Assembly: GCA_027579435.1 (NCBI GenBank) | Contig: JANBPK010001040.1 | Coordinates: 1 to 64,000 of the forward strand | Direction: 5' to 3' | DNA from: Candolleomyces eurysporus | Lineage: Eukaryota; Basidiomycota; Agaricomycetes; Agaricales; Psathyrellaceae | DNA length: 64,000 nt | Part shown: positions 1 through 11,812 of the stretch, piece after piece | How positions within the stretch are numbered: the first letter of the stretch is position 1 | How the letters are laid out: each line of letters opens with the position of its first letter | Notes under the pieces: model-generated | What the model was told of the DNA's origin: nothing | What the model saw: the letters and a program-made list of their open reading frames with translations, nothing else | The model's database searches: none | Program-made: the position numbers and the translations under genes

Positions 1-390
1 ATACGTCTTAGCGTTGAAGGACGTGGTTGTTATTTGGGGGGTGGGGGTGGGGGTCTATCGTGGGCTAGTGCCACGTCAGTTAGGATATTGGGGGTGCTTT
101 CGCCATGCAGGTGCATGGCTTTGTCTCGTGGGGTTGAGATTGCTGTTTAGCTAGTTGGGTGGGGTGGGGGGCGGTCTTTGAGGACCTCATAGCCTGCCTA
201 AGAGGGGGTTCATTGCCTCCTCAGGGCGTNGAAAGGCCGCGCTCCTGTCCCACAAGCGTGGGAAACTTCCTGATGGTGGTGGTTCAGGTCTAAGGAGCCC
301 CCCCCCCCTTCTTCCTCACATTTCACCTCCTTTCTTCATCGTTACCTTGAGAACGTCCCTGCTGACTCTATGTTATCCCTTCCTTGTCAC
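1..390. other. Left-edge sequence, no supported gene
   Basis: G-rich, low-complexity sequence with one N at 230. The membrane protein gene to the right must have 5' exons further left, but no exon matching that family could be read here in any frame. It is probably intron or decayed exon sequence. An acceptor-like ccag lies at about 390. Confidence 0.4.
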
Positions 391-2041
391 CCAGTATTGC
401 ACTCTACAGCCTCCTTGTTTCTGTGGTCTTGTGTCCGAAGAGCTTAAAGGGAAGTGGCCTGTTGCCAAGTTCTTGGCGATCAAGTTGGTGGTCATGTTCA
501 TGTTTCATCAAATGTTTGTGGTGAGCGCCAATTCCTCTTGTTCTGCCAGCCTAACCTGCTTATCAATCTTCACCTTTACTTTCTGATTTCGTCGTTAATC
601 CGATTCCTGACTTGTACCAATGGCTAATGCGGTGAACAGTTCCATTGGCTTGAAGGCCGTGTTATTCACGGTACGTCGCCCGTTCATTTGGTGACTTCAT
701 TTCTCAGTCTTAAACCTGTTCTAGAAACAACCTACTGGACCACTACTAACATTGCCAACAGGCTCAACGCACTCGCCATTTGTGTCGAGATGGTGTTCTT
801 CGCTGCGCTGATGTTCTGGGCCTATACATGGAAGGAGTACAAGATCAAGGAGGGGGAGAAGCACACAAGTATATGGAAGCCACTGTGGGATTAAATCAAT
901 ATGAGTATGTGTTTATCTCTAGTTTTTGTTCTACATCGTTTCCCTCATTTGGGGGTTTACTTGGCCAGGTGATGGTCCGCTCCCATTGTCTCGCTCTCGT
1001 TATGGTTCCATCCTGTTTTTTGCGTGGCGCATCTCATAGGTAGTTGCTGACTCAACATTCCTACAGTGGACTTCATCTGCGAAATTGGGTACTCCCTCCA
1101 ATTCTTCTTCTGCAGAAAACGTCACCATGACAGTTCTACTGGCAGAGTACCACTCACAAAACTTCGTTCCACCGAAAGCCAAAATCGCCATTGTGGTGGA
1201 GGGCCGGGCGTAGGCCCACGTGTTGCTAAATCAAGCGGGTACAACACCTACAGCGGCTCTCCTACCCAACAACTGAGCTTCGCCCAGGCCTTTGGGTTGG
1301 AGCCTGTCGATCGGTCCTTTGCCCGCCCTTATTCCAACCACCAGTCGCCAGCGAATTCAAACAATAACGTTAATAGGACGTACGGTGCGGGCGAGGGTGG
1401 AGGAGCTGTGCCGTCGTTGAAGAAGTCTGCTCTGTATGGCCATGGGCAGTATATGGGGGGTGATAAAGAGGAGCGGGAAATATTGACACACGGGATGTCT
1501 CCGCTCGCTTCTTCCAAAGCAGACGACACTCTTCAAAAACAGCAGCAGCTACATCAGCAGCAAGGAAAGTATCACAGTCAGCAGACGACGTACATGGTCA
1601 GGGTGGAAGCGATGAGAGGGAAGACGTCAGAGGAGACGAGACCTTCGTCGGGCGAGGGCAAGGACAACGATGGGGGAGTGGATTTGGGGTATTATCAGAG
1701 TGCGTATGGCGGTGTGGAGGATGATAAGCAGCAGAATTCGTACCCTCCGCAACAACAGCAGCAGCAGGGGTATCCACCGCGGCAGCAGCAGGCATATCAC
1801 CCACAACAGCTACAGCCGCATACACGAACATATCCTCTGCAAACCCAACAGCTGGCANTATAACCACCAGCAGCCTATACCCCCGTCGTTACAACCTCAA
1901 CAACCTCAGTCTGTGTGGTCAAACCAGCAGCACCTCCAACCACCCCAAAACTACTACAATAGCAGCGGAGGTGCAGGCAGCGGTGGAGGGGGAGGACAGA
2001 GAGAGTTGTACGGCTCGTGGGCGGGTCCATGGGCAATTTAA
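391..2041 (+). pseudogene. OSTA/TMEM184-family membrane protein, 3' part, frame disrupted
   Basis: Three blocks match the C-terminal half of the organic solute transporter alpha/TMEM184 (DUF300) family, which are seven-helix membrane proteins: GLVSEELKGKWPVAKFLAIK (433-486), FHWLEGRVIH (about 640-669) and WTTTNIANRLNALAICVEMV (about 737-796), followed by IWKPLWD. Introns lie at about 530-635, 670-724 and 905-1063. The exon from 1064 continues with DFICEIGYSLQFFF and then a long polar Gln/Pro/Gly-rich tail ending at 2041, as in fungal members. Three things break it. The frame shifts between the LYSLL exon start and GLVSEELKG near 420-430. A TAA at 892-894 replaces the Ser codon expected in W-D-S-I-N. 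An N at 1858 shifts the frame, and deleting it rejoins QLAYNHQQP. The 5' half lies outside the window. It may be a true pseudogene or a gene carrying two base-call errors. The family call is firm; the pseudogene status is less so. Confidence 0.65.
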
Positions 2042-3090
2042 TGCAGGGCTTCTTTTCTTTCATGACTGTTTTTTTTGTTGGATTTTTTCTTTTTTTACTA
2101 TGCACGCTCTTCCACACATATGTACGTGCTTGCTTTGTCTATGTTGGCATCAAACACTCTTTTTCTTTTTTCTTATTCTCTCATTTTTGCTTCATCTTCT
2201 TTAGTCTTGAGATAATCAATCGGTATGCTTTGATGACGCTGGTTGAGTTGGGTGTCATTGGTTAGGTGAGGTTCCACCAGCTCGCGGCTAGGTAAGTTTA
2301 CAAGGTCATCAACTCTTCCACTTGTTTGGGAATTCGAACCTATACTGTTTACCCAAATCTTGAATGATCAAAGTCACAGCTGGTGAATTCGAAATCCTTC
2401 CAAGGACACCCCAGAGAGGCAGGTAGTCTATCAAACTTGGTCATGAGTGACACTGCTTGTGCATGGACATGGTGCTTGCCGTCTCTCATTATTGGCAGTT
2501 TATTGCATTTCCAGAACAGTGTAGTGTTAGTTAAGCATAGGCCAATACATGAATAGATAACTCAAACAGTCAGAATACAGNAAAACTTGGAAGATGGAAC
2601 ACAATACAATAACTAGGAAACACATCCAAAACAAAAGGAGGCAGACACAGGAACAAGGAGCTGAGAAGTAGAAAAGAAAAGATAGAAATGAGACACAGAT
2701 GCAGGCAATGGATCCAGTCCATATATCAAAAAAATGCACAGGAAGTTGACAGGCCATGTTTAAATGCAGGGAGAAGTGTATACTGAGATGGAGTTGAGGC
2801 CTGATGTAATAAATAAGTCAGGGTATTGCAGGGAGAAAAATTGGCACTATTTCAGTGGGTAAAATGGCTACACACAGGAGGGTCATGCAAATTGGATGTG
2901 GGGTGTGCCAAGTGTCTTCATCATTCGGGGATTTCTTCAACTGTAAGCAACAGCATGAGTGAAAGGGAATAAAAAGCAAAGCAGGTGCTACACACATCTT
3001 GACTGGTCAGAGTGCAGGTCTGAAGTGGAAAAGTTGGGCCAACATTGTTGCCCTGAAGATTCTCCAAAATTGTACTAAGAAGTGAATGCA
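2042..3090. other. Intergenic, AT-rich, no gene seen
   Basis: T-rich 3' flank of the membrane protein gene (to about 2210), then A-rich unique sequence with one N at 2581. No coding pattern or transposon domain was recognised. Confidence 0.5.
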
Positions 3091-3490
3091 CTGAATGGCA
3101 AGAAATTCAGGTTCATGAGGAAGCAGACTTACTCCCTATACAACAGATGAGCTGAATGGCAAGAAATTCAGGTTTGTGAGGAAGCTGACTTACTCGCTAT
3201 ACAACAGATGAGCTGAATGGCACGAAATTCAGCTTCATGAGGAAGCAGACTCACAAACTATACAACAGATGAGCTTAATGGCGAGAAATTCAGGTTTATG
3301 AGGAACCAGACTTACAAGCTATACAACAAATGATCTGAATGGCAAGAAATTCAGGTTCATAAGGAAAGCAAACTTACTTCCTATACAACAGATGAGCTGA
3401 ATGGCAAAAAATTCAGGTTCATGAGCAAGCAGACTTACAGCCTATACAACAGATAAACTGAGTGGCAAGAAATTCAACCAAACAGACATA
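3091..3490. repeat. 61-bp minisatellite, about 6.5 copies
   Basis: The core ctgaatggcaagaaattcag recurs at 3091, 3152, 3213, 3274, 3335, 3397 and 3458, giving spacings of 61, 61, 61, 61, 62 and 61 bases. Copies share a second block, ctatacaacagatgagctga, and differ at scattered positions. The period is not a multiple of three and stops occur in the frames, so it is non-coding. The last copy is truncated. Confidence 0.95.
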
Positions 3491-3825
3491 CAGTCTATCC
3501 AGTCAAAATGTTCGCAGCCAAAATTATTTATATGCACATCCAAGGAAACATTGATACGCATAAATTTAAGCCACATTGTCGATTCCGTAGGGTCGATAAA
3601 CCAGTGTTAAATCATCCAATATTCATCTATTAGTGTGAAAGACTTTGTGGGAAACTGCACATTGCACCCACTACGATTTCGCTGGTCCTCAGGTGACGGA
3701 AATGAATCACTTCCTGCCCTTCCTGGCTCGGACTGTCAATTTCGTAAGCTAGCCTGGATGGGAGCGTAAACCGAGTTTGACATCGTCGACTGCCACCTCG
3801 TTGCTTAGCACTTCCTCTGCTTTGG
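3491..3825. other. Intergenic, nothing recognised
   Basis: Unique sequence between the minisatellite and the 3' end of the minus-strand ubiquitin-like gene. No ORF with family resemblance. Confidence 0.4.
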
Positions 3826-4695
3826 TTAAGATGAGATATATTTCGAAGCTACGCACCAAACAAGCCACCCTTGATCTAAATATGTCCCAAGTTTCGTCTT
3901 TCCACATTTTGGACATATGCCTATTTTTGCAAAGTCCTTCACATATTCCCGCTTCACCAACATGCTCATTACCAGCTCCTCCCCCACCAACGCATCACTC
4001 CAATCCCCAGCATCGACCAGCGTCCCGTCTAGACGCGCGATACAATACCGATTTTCGACGACCCGCTCCTCACCTACCTTTCCTTTGAAATGCTTGCTCA
4101 AGGCTATGTGAAGGTTCTGTAATGTCAACTTTGGTCAGACGCACGTGGCAAAAGGTTTGAAAACAAGACTGAAATCATCTCACCTGATACGTGCGGACAA
4201 TCGACCAAGGGAGCGTGAAAGTTTCGCCCAGCGCGTCCGTGATGATCAGTGCGTTCGAGTTGCTGAAGCCCACAGCTTGAGGCAGTTTTCTTTGAAGAAG
4301 TTGAAGCGTCCGTAGCAGCTCTGCTTCCCGAGCTATGGCAAATGTGTGGCACTTTCACGTAGGAGCACAATCTACCACTGAAAGACGACTCACCTTCTGA
4401 CCAGTTGTTATAGTTGACAACCTGGTTGCCTGCCACGTTATTGACCGTTACACTGCCAACAGCGGCATTGTTGCTATTTGACAATATCTGGACGCCGCCC
4501 GGTGCAGGCTCTAACGGTGGTGATAGCCTTATCAACCATTCTGTCACTGCAGACAAACGACTCACGCTCATCGCCACTGGGTGGATTACCAGCGTCCTTG
4601 CCCCATAGCAGCTTCAGAAAACCTCGGCGCAACAGCGAGAGAAAAGCCATGCCCAAGCTCTCGCTGTTTGGAGGTGAATTGCCAGCGTGATCCAT
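3826..4695 (-). CDS. Ubiquitin-like-domain protein (228 aa, four exons)
   Basis: Exons on the minus strand are 4695-4566, 4510-4394, 4332-4184 and 4116-3826. The introns are 55, 61 and 67 nt with GT-AG ends, and all phases agree. The product starts MDHAGNSPPNSESLGMAFLS. A hydrophobic/basic patch (LSLLRRGFLKLLWGK) follows, then a short Asn/Val-rich segment VTVNNVAGNQVVNYN. Next comes a helix (LLRTLQLLQRKLPQ), then a ubiquitin-like fold from NALIITDALGETFTLPWSIV through KHFKGKVG to GTLVDAGDWSDALVGEEL, and a CPKCG pair near the end. This layout matches a common Agaricomycete family of unknown function annotated as ubiquitin-like domain proteins. The first intron has one donor (gtgagt at 4565) and several AG choices in the same frame; the 55-nt choice gives a normal fungal intron. 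The Asn/Val segment resembles segments found N-terminal to fungal NACHT domains (see findings). The family is firm; the biochemical role is unknown. Confidence 0.75.
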
Positions 4696-6478
4696 GTCAA
4701 GATTCCGGCGGTTCAATGGCGGAGGGGAGGGAGGAGAGATATGTATTGCTTGGGGGAAACGTGGAAGCGAGAGCAGGTATTGCGACGAAGGGTGGGTTTC
4801 GAGCACGAGACAGCCTATAGGTGATAGTGATCTGCACAGCCGTTCGATAGATCGAGTAGTTGGGCGCTTATCGCACGATTCGGACGGCGAAAAGACTAAT
4901 CGGATGTTCCAGAGTTTTGTTACTGTGTCCACGGGGACGAGAACGACTGACTTCTCTATTCGTTTTATTCTCTCGATCGTGTATACATACATCTTCATGT
5001 TCCCAATTAAGAGTCATGTGAAACACAGAAAAGGTATGCAAACCTCGATGTCATTCCACAGACATTGAGACTTCATGATGCCCCGGGGCAACATCCGGCG
5101 AGGTCTCCATGCATTGCATGGCTTGGCGCTCACCAAGCGCGAAAGCTAGTACGCGAATGGAAGGCCTTCCCGCCGGACGAAAGAGCCTGCGAGAAAGAGT
5201 CGACGTTAACAAAATGCGGTCAGAAAGGAAATTGCACTGGATTGAAAGGATCGTTGGCGAACAGGGCAAGTGAACTAGACCCGGATGATAGGAGCAATCA
5301 AGCAGATCTGAGCAATCGATAGCAAGAATATAAAGAGGAGAGTTTCAGTCCAGGAAGCACACATCGGAATCTCTAGGTATAACGGACCTTTATGCCACTC
5401 ATACCATGATTCTATTCACGGATAGAAGCAATTATGATTCCATTTACGGATAGAAGCAAGAGAGGCGGCGGTGACATATTCAACAGTTCTGCTGTACGGA
5501 ATCCACCAGGAATTCGTCAGTCGCCAAGAGAACTGCTCAAAAGAAGAGCTAAGTGTGATAGCCTTAGTATATATAGTCTGGGGAAAGCGGGAATGGTAGC
5601 AAGAAATAGCTAATATTAGATAACTGGATATGGCGTCCGCGAGTTTGAGCTCGGGCAAGTGACACTTCAAGTTCGATTAGCTAGCTACCTTTGGCACCGA
5701 ACGCTGGCAGGGGCATGGCGGTTCAGCCCTCAGCATTGAACCCATTCAGGCTCAACCTGTTCATAGAGTCGACCGTTCCTGCAGTATGTAGCTTCCTTTG
5801 GACTTTGAATTTTTGAGGGTCATTCGCGGAGGCAGTGTAAATGCTGACGCGATCATCGCTCCAATCCGCAAGCCTAGAACGAACCCGGAGGGTCCAGAAG
5901 AGTCATATCTATGCATCAAAGCACGAGGTGGTGTGCCTCCCTCTCCTCCTGACTGCCATTGGAGGTTGAAGTTCAAATATTTGTGGCATGGGTCTTATCA
6001 CGCTCCACATCCTTGATTTTTGTAGACGCCAATAGTGGAGAGATTGGTCCGACAGTTCGCACATAGCCAAGGTTGGCGGTTGGAACCAAGATATGAATTA
6101 TTAACTGCGAAAGATCCTACATGCTGTACATGCTAACAAACGAATTTAGACATTAGCGACCTCTTCCACATCTCGAACTCGGCAGATCCCTAGAAAACGG
6201 TACTCTAATCTAGCTGACGTAGGTTAGTGTAAACGTCCAAAACCTAGGAAGTTGCATAATTTGGGAACTGATAGTATTCAATTCCATTCGACGAGTCATT
6301 TGGCTAGCTTGACACGAACTCCAACTTTGATCCGCTTGTCAATACTGCCAATCTTTATTATCGTCTTCCTGCAAGTGGCATCACGACCGCGAAAAGCAAG
6401 TTAAAACACATCTTAGAGTTATAGCAAATTAAATTACCCTCTGTTTGTCGGAGGCTTGTCGTCCCACTGGGTTCTGAT
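4696..6478. other. Long gap without a recognised gene
   Basis: 4696-5000 is the upstream region of the ubiquitin-like gene. A TATA-like aatataaagagg occurs at about 5326 on the plus strand, but no coding exon follows it. Short ORFs at 5400-6020 show no family resemblance and no consistent splice pattern. 6300-6478 includes a possible 3' UTR intron of the next minus-strand transcript (gtaatt...cttgcag). Confidence 0.4.
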
Positions 6479-6614
6479 TTAATAGTCGTTGTAGTCAGCC
6501 CTATCGAAAACTCCGTTGGACAAAAGGCATCTGGAAGACTTACTCAAAATTGGCATCGTCGAAAGTCAGATCGGGATCATGGTCGTTCAAGTAGCTCTCA
6601 GCTGTGACACCCAT
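6479..6614 (-). CDS. Candidate 30-aa acidic microprotein
   Basis: The ATG at 6614 sits in a good context (gcagccATGGG). The first exon (6614-6544) reads MGVTAESYLNDHDPDLTFDD and a few more residues. A 43-nt GT-AG intron (6543-6501, gtaagt...gatag) joins in frame to an exon ending ADYNDY and TAA at 6479. The 30-residue product is strongly acidic and aromatic-ended, with no signal or membrane segment. The transcript model gains support from a plausible 5' UTR intron (gtaagtatcc...ttacag, about 6685-6635 on the minus strand) and a 3' UTR intron downstream, so three spliceable introns flank or interrupt one tiny ORF. I do not recognise a family. It could instead be a fragment of a larger non-coding transcript. 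Confidence 0.4.
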
Positions 6615-7258
6615 GGCTGCCAAATTCTATATCTGTAATTGTAGCGGTCAATTTAGGCTCACATATGCTTACTGAAAGGGATACTTACTCTGCTGCCTTC
6701 TGAGGACGCCTGGCGGGGTAAGGATTGGGTGGAAGCTGCGTTTGTGACACTGTCACGAATGCTGTCCTTTTATATGCCTTTCCCTTGAACTGCGTTATCA
6801 CAGCACTGGGCGCCTCGTTTATTCCTGTCATCTGCGTACCCGTGGATACGTAGCTTGATACCACATGAAAGGTAGAACACGATGTTCATTAATTTGCAAG
6901 CCGATCGGTCACACTCTCCGAGTTGTTGGACAATACGGCACGCAGACATAGTCTCCTGTAGCTATAGCCAGACTGACGATTCTTGTGTTATTCAGCCTGC
7001 CTCTGAAGCCTACATTTGCAGGAAAAGGCAGTGTATGATCGCTCTTGTCCATTTGCGGCTTTGATCCGCCTCGATCAGGGATTCGCGCTTTACGCCATGG
7101 CCACAATTGTGCGCCTCCAAAAGCTGTGCCTATTCCTCATTCGTCTTGAGCGGGTCCTGGCATCGATGTCTTGAATCGATATGGCCTTCGACCTTATAAG
7201 GTCCACCTATCATCTTCCTTTGCTCTAACTTCCTCCGAATCTTATAGTCATCCAAAAT
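6615..7258. other. Divergent promoter region of the microprotein and annexin genes
   Basis: This lies between two divergently oriented genes. It contains the proposed 5' UTR intron of the minus-strand gene (about 6635-6685) and a palindromic TATA-like ccttataagg at about 7191, some 65 nt before the annexin ATG. Confidence 0.45.
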
Positions 7259-8954
7259 ATGTCGAGCTATCCCCCACCTGCTTACGGTTACCCAGGATAT
7301 CCACCACCGGGCCAACCTCCCGTGGGGTATTACCAGTATCCTCCTTATCCCCCGCCGCCAGGCCAAGCTCCTGCGGGATATTCCCCGTACTATGGCGCTC
7401 CACCTCCAGCTGGAGTCCCTTCTGGCATCCCGGCCCCATACCCTCCATCAGCACCATACCACCCTTACTATGGCGCCCCGACAGTCCCACCAGTTCCAGC
7501 TCCGGAACCCGAATCTAAAAAAGAGGAGGATCATGATGGTACTGAGAAGGACTCGAAAGTAACGCTGCCAACCCCATCTTCCGACGCGAAGACGGGTTCC
7601 AAGCCGATGGTGAGCTATCTAGGAACGCTCGTCGTCGATCCCACCTCCCCCGCTGCGAAACCTGGAGCGCGCAAAGTACCCGGATACGATCCGAAACCGC
7701 ACTATGACAAGCTGATGGACGAGGATACATCTGCTCTTGAAAGTGAGTATGCCCAACTTTGCCCGGGATACAATGAACTGACTGGTCTGTGCCACTCATG
7801 GCAGTGGCTCGCATCATTCTAATCATGACACTCGCGCAGAGAGATGCGTTCAAAGATTATTTCACTGAGACGTCTGGACACCAAATTGTGGATATCTTGG
7901 GTGGTCGTAACAAGTAAGTTTTTGCTCCGTTTCCCTTCAATCTTCCTGCTTAATGACAACATCTCTGACCGCGTCTCTTCGCTACAGACAGCGAGCTCTT
8001 GACGGCATCCTTCTCGGACCTTTGGATTACGATGTCGTACTAGCCAGGAATCTATTCGGAAAGTGAGTACAATCTCGCTGAACGCCTTCCACAGAATTAC
8101 TTGGCCTTACACACGTTTCTACAGAGGCGAAATGCTGCTCATCGAGCTCACTCTCCACCGTCCGTCCAGCGAATTGCGAATCTTGAGCGAAGGGTATAAG
8201 AACATGTTCGGAGACGACCTAGCCGAAGATATCTTGACCGACGATAACCTCTCTGTCCGAGTCAGAAGACGTACGTCCCTCTCCCTAAACTAAATGCCTG
8301 ATTGCTCTCGGGCCTTGAATCCACGTTGACCAAATTTGATACAGTATGCGCTAAAGTCATCCAAGTCGAGCGTCCACCAGACCACACACCCATCAACTCA
8401 TCTCTCGTTTCCCAAGATGTCGAATCGCTGGCCAAAGCAGAGACACAGGGGGACGATAAACCGTATTTCGAGATCTTCGTCCAGAGGTCATATCCCCACA
8501 TCGCCGCCGTCATCGCAGAGTTCGAGAGTAAACATAAGAAGAAGCTGAAGAAGGCGGTGAAGAAAACGCTGTGAGTTCCCCCTCCTCGCCCTATCGCCAA
8601 TTGATCAATTGACAACGGACGTTCCCACCTAATCTCTTCAGTGGAACCGAGGATGGACTAGCCACCGCAATCACCTACATGATCCAAGGCCTCAAACCCA
8701 AGTCTAAAGCCCAAAACAACGACGGCAGCGTCTGGCGCGACGCCAAACTCCTCGAAGCCACGATGAAAGGCTGGGGCACCCGCGACGGAGACCTCATTTA
8801 CAGACTAACCAGAGCCAGCTGGAATCCCCACCGGTTCCACGCTATCAAGGAGGCCTACTTGAAGAAATACGATAAATCGCTCGCGAGGAGGATTAAAGGT
8901 GATACGAGTGGGGAGTATCGCGACATCTTGATCATGATTCTGCACAGCGGTTGA
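7259..8954 (+). CDS. Annexin with Pro/Tyr/Gly-rich N-terminal tail (450 aa, six exons)
   Basis: Exons are 7259-7742, 7805-7913, 7988-8062, 8125-8270, 8345-8570 and 8642-8954. All junctions are GT-AG and the summed length is divisible by three. The first about 85 residues are a low-complexity tail (PPPAYGYPGYPPPGQPP style) followed by a charged linker. Annexin core repeats come next: RDAFKDYFTETSGHQIVDIL, a weaker second repeat, ELRILSEGYKNMFGDDLAED, SYPHIAAVIAEFESKHKKKL, and a canonical last repeat with GWGTRDGDLIYRL and RIKGDTSGEYRDIL. The GxGTxD calcium-binding signature is best kept in the last repeat. Annexins bind acidic phospholipids in a calcium-dependent way at membrane surfaces. A Tyr/Pro-rich head is common in fungal annexins and can drive self-association. 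The second exon start (7805) was chosen because it alone keeps phase. The gene converges on DHH1. Confidence 0.93.
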
Positions 8955-10113
8955 CGAGAGTACTAGGGCTTACAGAGGAGGGAGCGGATTTTTTTCTTTT
9001 GGGTTCACCTGCTTGCTTGCTTTGCTATCTCGGGATTGACGAAGGACACTAACAACTGATTCGTTCCATCGCACACGAATGTAACCATAATCCTCTTTAC
9101 ATACCTTCAGAAGATTGATCAACACTCTGCTGTTCTGAATCTCTCGTACTATCAGCATCACATTCGTTTCATTCATCCAATCGTCACAGAATGAACCTAT
9201 ACACTAGCGGTAACAAATGGACGGAACGACCAGAATTGAATGAATCAATGAACAAAAGAACGCATGGATGGATGGGATGAACGGAGGGGTGTACAGTGGA
9301 GGGGTCGGGGTAGGGATGGACATGTTGTGGTGATGGGGGTGGTGGAGATGGGTACGTGCAAAACATGTGTGGCAGCACGCTATAACGACGAACAAGAAGA
9401 GCGCGGGGGAAAGGAGGCTTCAGTCTAACACGGCTTGGGAGTGGTCTGAGGTGGGGTGGAGGAAGGTACAGATAAGGGGTACGGTGCTGGGNCGAAGAAA
9501 TCGGCACAAGGGGTAACAAAGTGGACTACAACAAACAGTCGTCGCAGTCCATACAACCGACAAGAGTCAAAGGCGAAGGTGGGGGGAGGGGTAAGAATCG
9601 AACGAACTTGGGAGTCAAGGGGTGGTAGTAGACGACGACAACGAATCGCGATGGGGAGGGCAAGTAAAGGAAAATAACAGCACCAAGTCCTGCGTTTTGG
9701 AGTAACAACAGACGATGATGTAAGGTAATATACAACTAAGGGCAGTGATTGTCGAAGATACTAACTATGAGTAGCGAGTCAAAAAGGAAATGAACAAGGG
9801 ATAGAAGCGGCCGGGGACGGGGGACAAGGAATCGACAGTATCCGCAGTGAGGGGAGGGGAAAAGGGGAGAACCCAGATGGGAGTCGTAGGGGATTGCTAG
9901 GTGGGGTATGCACCTGCAGCGCAGGATGATGCGAACAATAGTGGACGTCGTAATGGAGAAGGTTAGCGGGCCGGGCGCGAGATTCGAAAAAGGGGGNAGG
10001 CGATGGTGGTGGGGTGGACGATGTATGACAACAGATAAAACACACAGAATTTATGCTTCTTCCTTCTCTTCTTCCATCTCTAAGAGGTCTTGAAACATCG
10101 CTCAACAGGCAAT
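8955..10113. other. Convergent 3' flanks of annexin and DHH1
   Basis: No coding region supported. Purine-rich low-complexity sequence on the plus strand carries Ns at 9492 and 9997. ORFs here are compositionally biased and resemble no protein family; they are likely the two 3' UTRs and a spacer. Confidence 0.5.
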
Positions 10114-11812
10114 TCACCGCGCGACGGGAGCAGCCCCGCGGTAGGCAGGTTGCCCTCGAGGTGCTTGTCCGTTCTGCCTCACTTGCTGTGGCACGCCTTG
10201 AGTGGGATACACAGGCTGCTGCTGTGGGACATTCCTATTTTGGTGCGGAGGGAGAGCGGGAGAGGGTGTAGCCGCCGCACGTGCCTGCTGCTGTTGCTGC
10301 TGCTGAGCCAACTGCGCTTGCTGCTGCAAAATCTGCTGCTGTGGGAGGACAGGGTGCTGGAATGGCTTTTGCTTCTCCTCCTCGCCTGCATTAGGGTCCA
10401 CGTACAGGCTCCTATCAATGGTCTGAGGGATAGGCTGGATCTCGGTGCCTAGCTCCTGCTCAATCTTGTAGAGATTGAAGCGATCCTCGTATGTCACCAA
10501 GTTGATGGCTAAACCAAGGTGTCCGAAACGCCCTGATCGACCAATACGGTGGAGATAGGTTTCACTGTTCTTGGGGAAGTCAAAGTTGATGACGACGTTC
10601 ACCGCCTGGATATCGATACCACGGGTGAGCAGGTCGGAGCAGACGAGGTTACGGCAGATGCCGCTGCGGAAGTCGTGGAAAACACGGTTACGATGAGACT
10701 GGAGCATCTTCGCGTGCGAGTAGAAACACGAGTAGCCTAGCTCGGTAATCTTCTTGGCCAAGAGCTCGACACGGTTGGTGCTGTTGCAGAAGATGATGGA
10801 TTGGTTGATTTGGAGCTACACGAACGTTGTAAGCCAGTATCCAGTGCAATTGTATCGTGACGCTCACCTTTGAGAAAAGGGTGTTCAAGCAGTGAACCTT
10901 CTGGCGCTCCTCGACAAAGGCGTAGTACTGTGTCACTCCACGGAGGGTGAGCTCGTCCATCAGATTAATCTCATACGGAGATCGCATGTGTTTGTCCTGC
11001 AAAGACGATCAACATGGACGCAGGGTGGCATCGGCGCAAATACACATACCTTGAAGTCTTTGACGATCAAAGGGAAAGTAGCGCTGAAGAGCATCACTTG
11101 TCGCTCCTGAGGCAGGAACGCAAGGAGCTGCTCCATCACGGGCGCAAATTCGGGGGAGAGGAGTTTGTCGGCTTCATCCATGACGAAAACGGGGCATTCG
11201 CTAAGGTCGGCCACGCCCTTTCCTGCCAGGTCCAATATCCGGCCAGGCGTACCAACCAGGACGTGCACGGTGTCGCTTAACCGCATGATATCGTCTTTCA
11301 AGGTGGTGCCGCCGGTGGTGACCATGACCTGCACGCCCATGTGCTTGCCAAGAATCTTGCATACCTGGGCTGTCTGGAGGGCCAGCTCACGTGTGGGAAC
11401 GAGGAGGAGGGCTTGGATCTTGGGCTTGTTGACGTCAACTTGTTGGAGAGTGGGGATGACGAATGCAGCGGTCTTCCCCGTGCCATTCTTAGCACGCGCA
11501 AGGACGTCCCTCTTGGTGAGTGCGATGGGGATGGCTTCTTCTTGGATGGGCGAGGGTTTTTCAAACCCAGCTTCAAAGATACCCATCAGGAGCTCCCGAC
11601 GGAGGAACATGTCTTCAAATTCGAGGCCTTTGGTGGCCGTAACATCTTCGGTCTGGGGACGGAAGTCTTTCTTGGGTTGGTTGAGGGATGCTTTCCAGCT
11701 GTTGTCGGTGCTGGCGGTGCTGGCGTGGGTTGCATATGGTGAGTTCAGGGTGCGAGATAGTGGATACAGCGAGCACGTACGATGAGGATGATGTTGGTGT
11801 TGGCTGGGCCAT
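10114..11812 (-). CDS. DHH1: DEAD-box RNA helicase Dhh1/DDX6 (510 aa)
   Basis: Exons on the minus strand are 11812-11781, 11719-11050, 10996-10868 and 10815-10114, with introns of 61, 53 and 52 nt. The protein has the full DEAD-box order: Q motif ([17 protein letters not shown]), motif [14 protein letters not shown], Ia [15 protein letters not shown], motif [12 protein letters not shown] (DEAD), motif III SAT, motif [19 protein letters not shown], motif [11 protein letters not shown] and motif [14 protein letters not shown]. Close matches such as [33 protein letters not shown] and [20 protein letters not shown] place it in the Dhh1/RCK/p54 group, the cytoplasmic decapping activators and translational repressors of P-bodies. 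The C-terminal tail is Gln/Pro-rich (QQQ runs), as in other basidiomycete Dhh1 proteins. A tiny first exon ([11 protein letters not shown]) precedes intron 1. The gene looks intact and lies just left of the NACHT array. Confidence 0.96.

Noticed and set aside
2300..3080. Transposable element remnant
   Set aside because: No terminal repeats, reverse transcriptase or transposase motif found.
3091..3490. CRISPR-like repeat array
   Set aside because: Repeats are contiguous without unique spacers and the host is a eukaryote; it is a minisatellite.
4547..4565. A 19-nt micro-intron (gtgagt...ctgcag) in the ubiquitin-like gene
   Set aside because: The same donor with a cgttag acceptor at 4511 gives a normal 55-nt intron in the same frame, so no micro-intron is needed.
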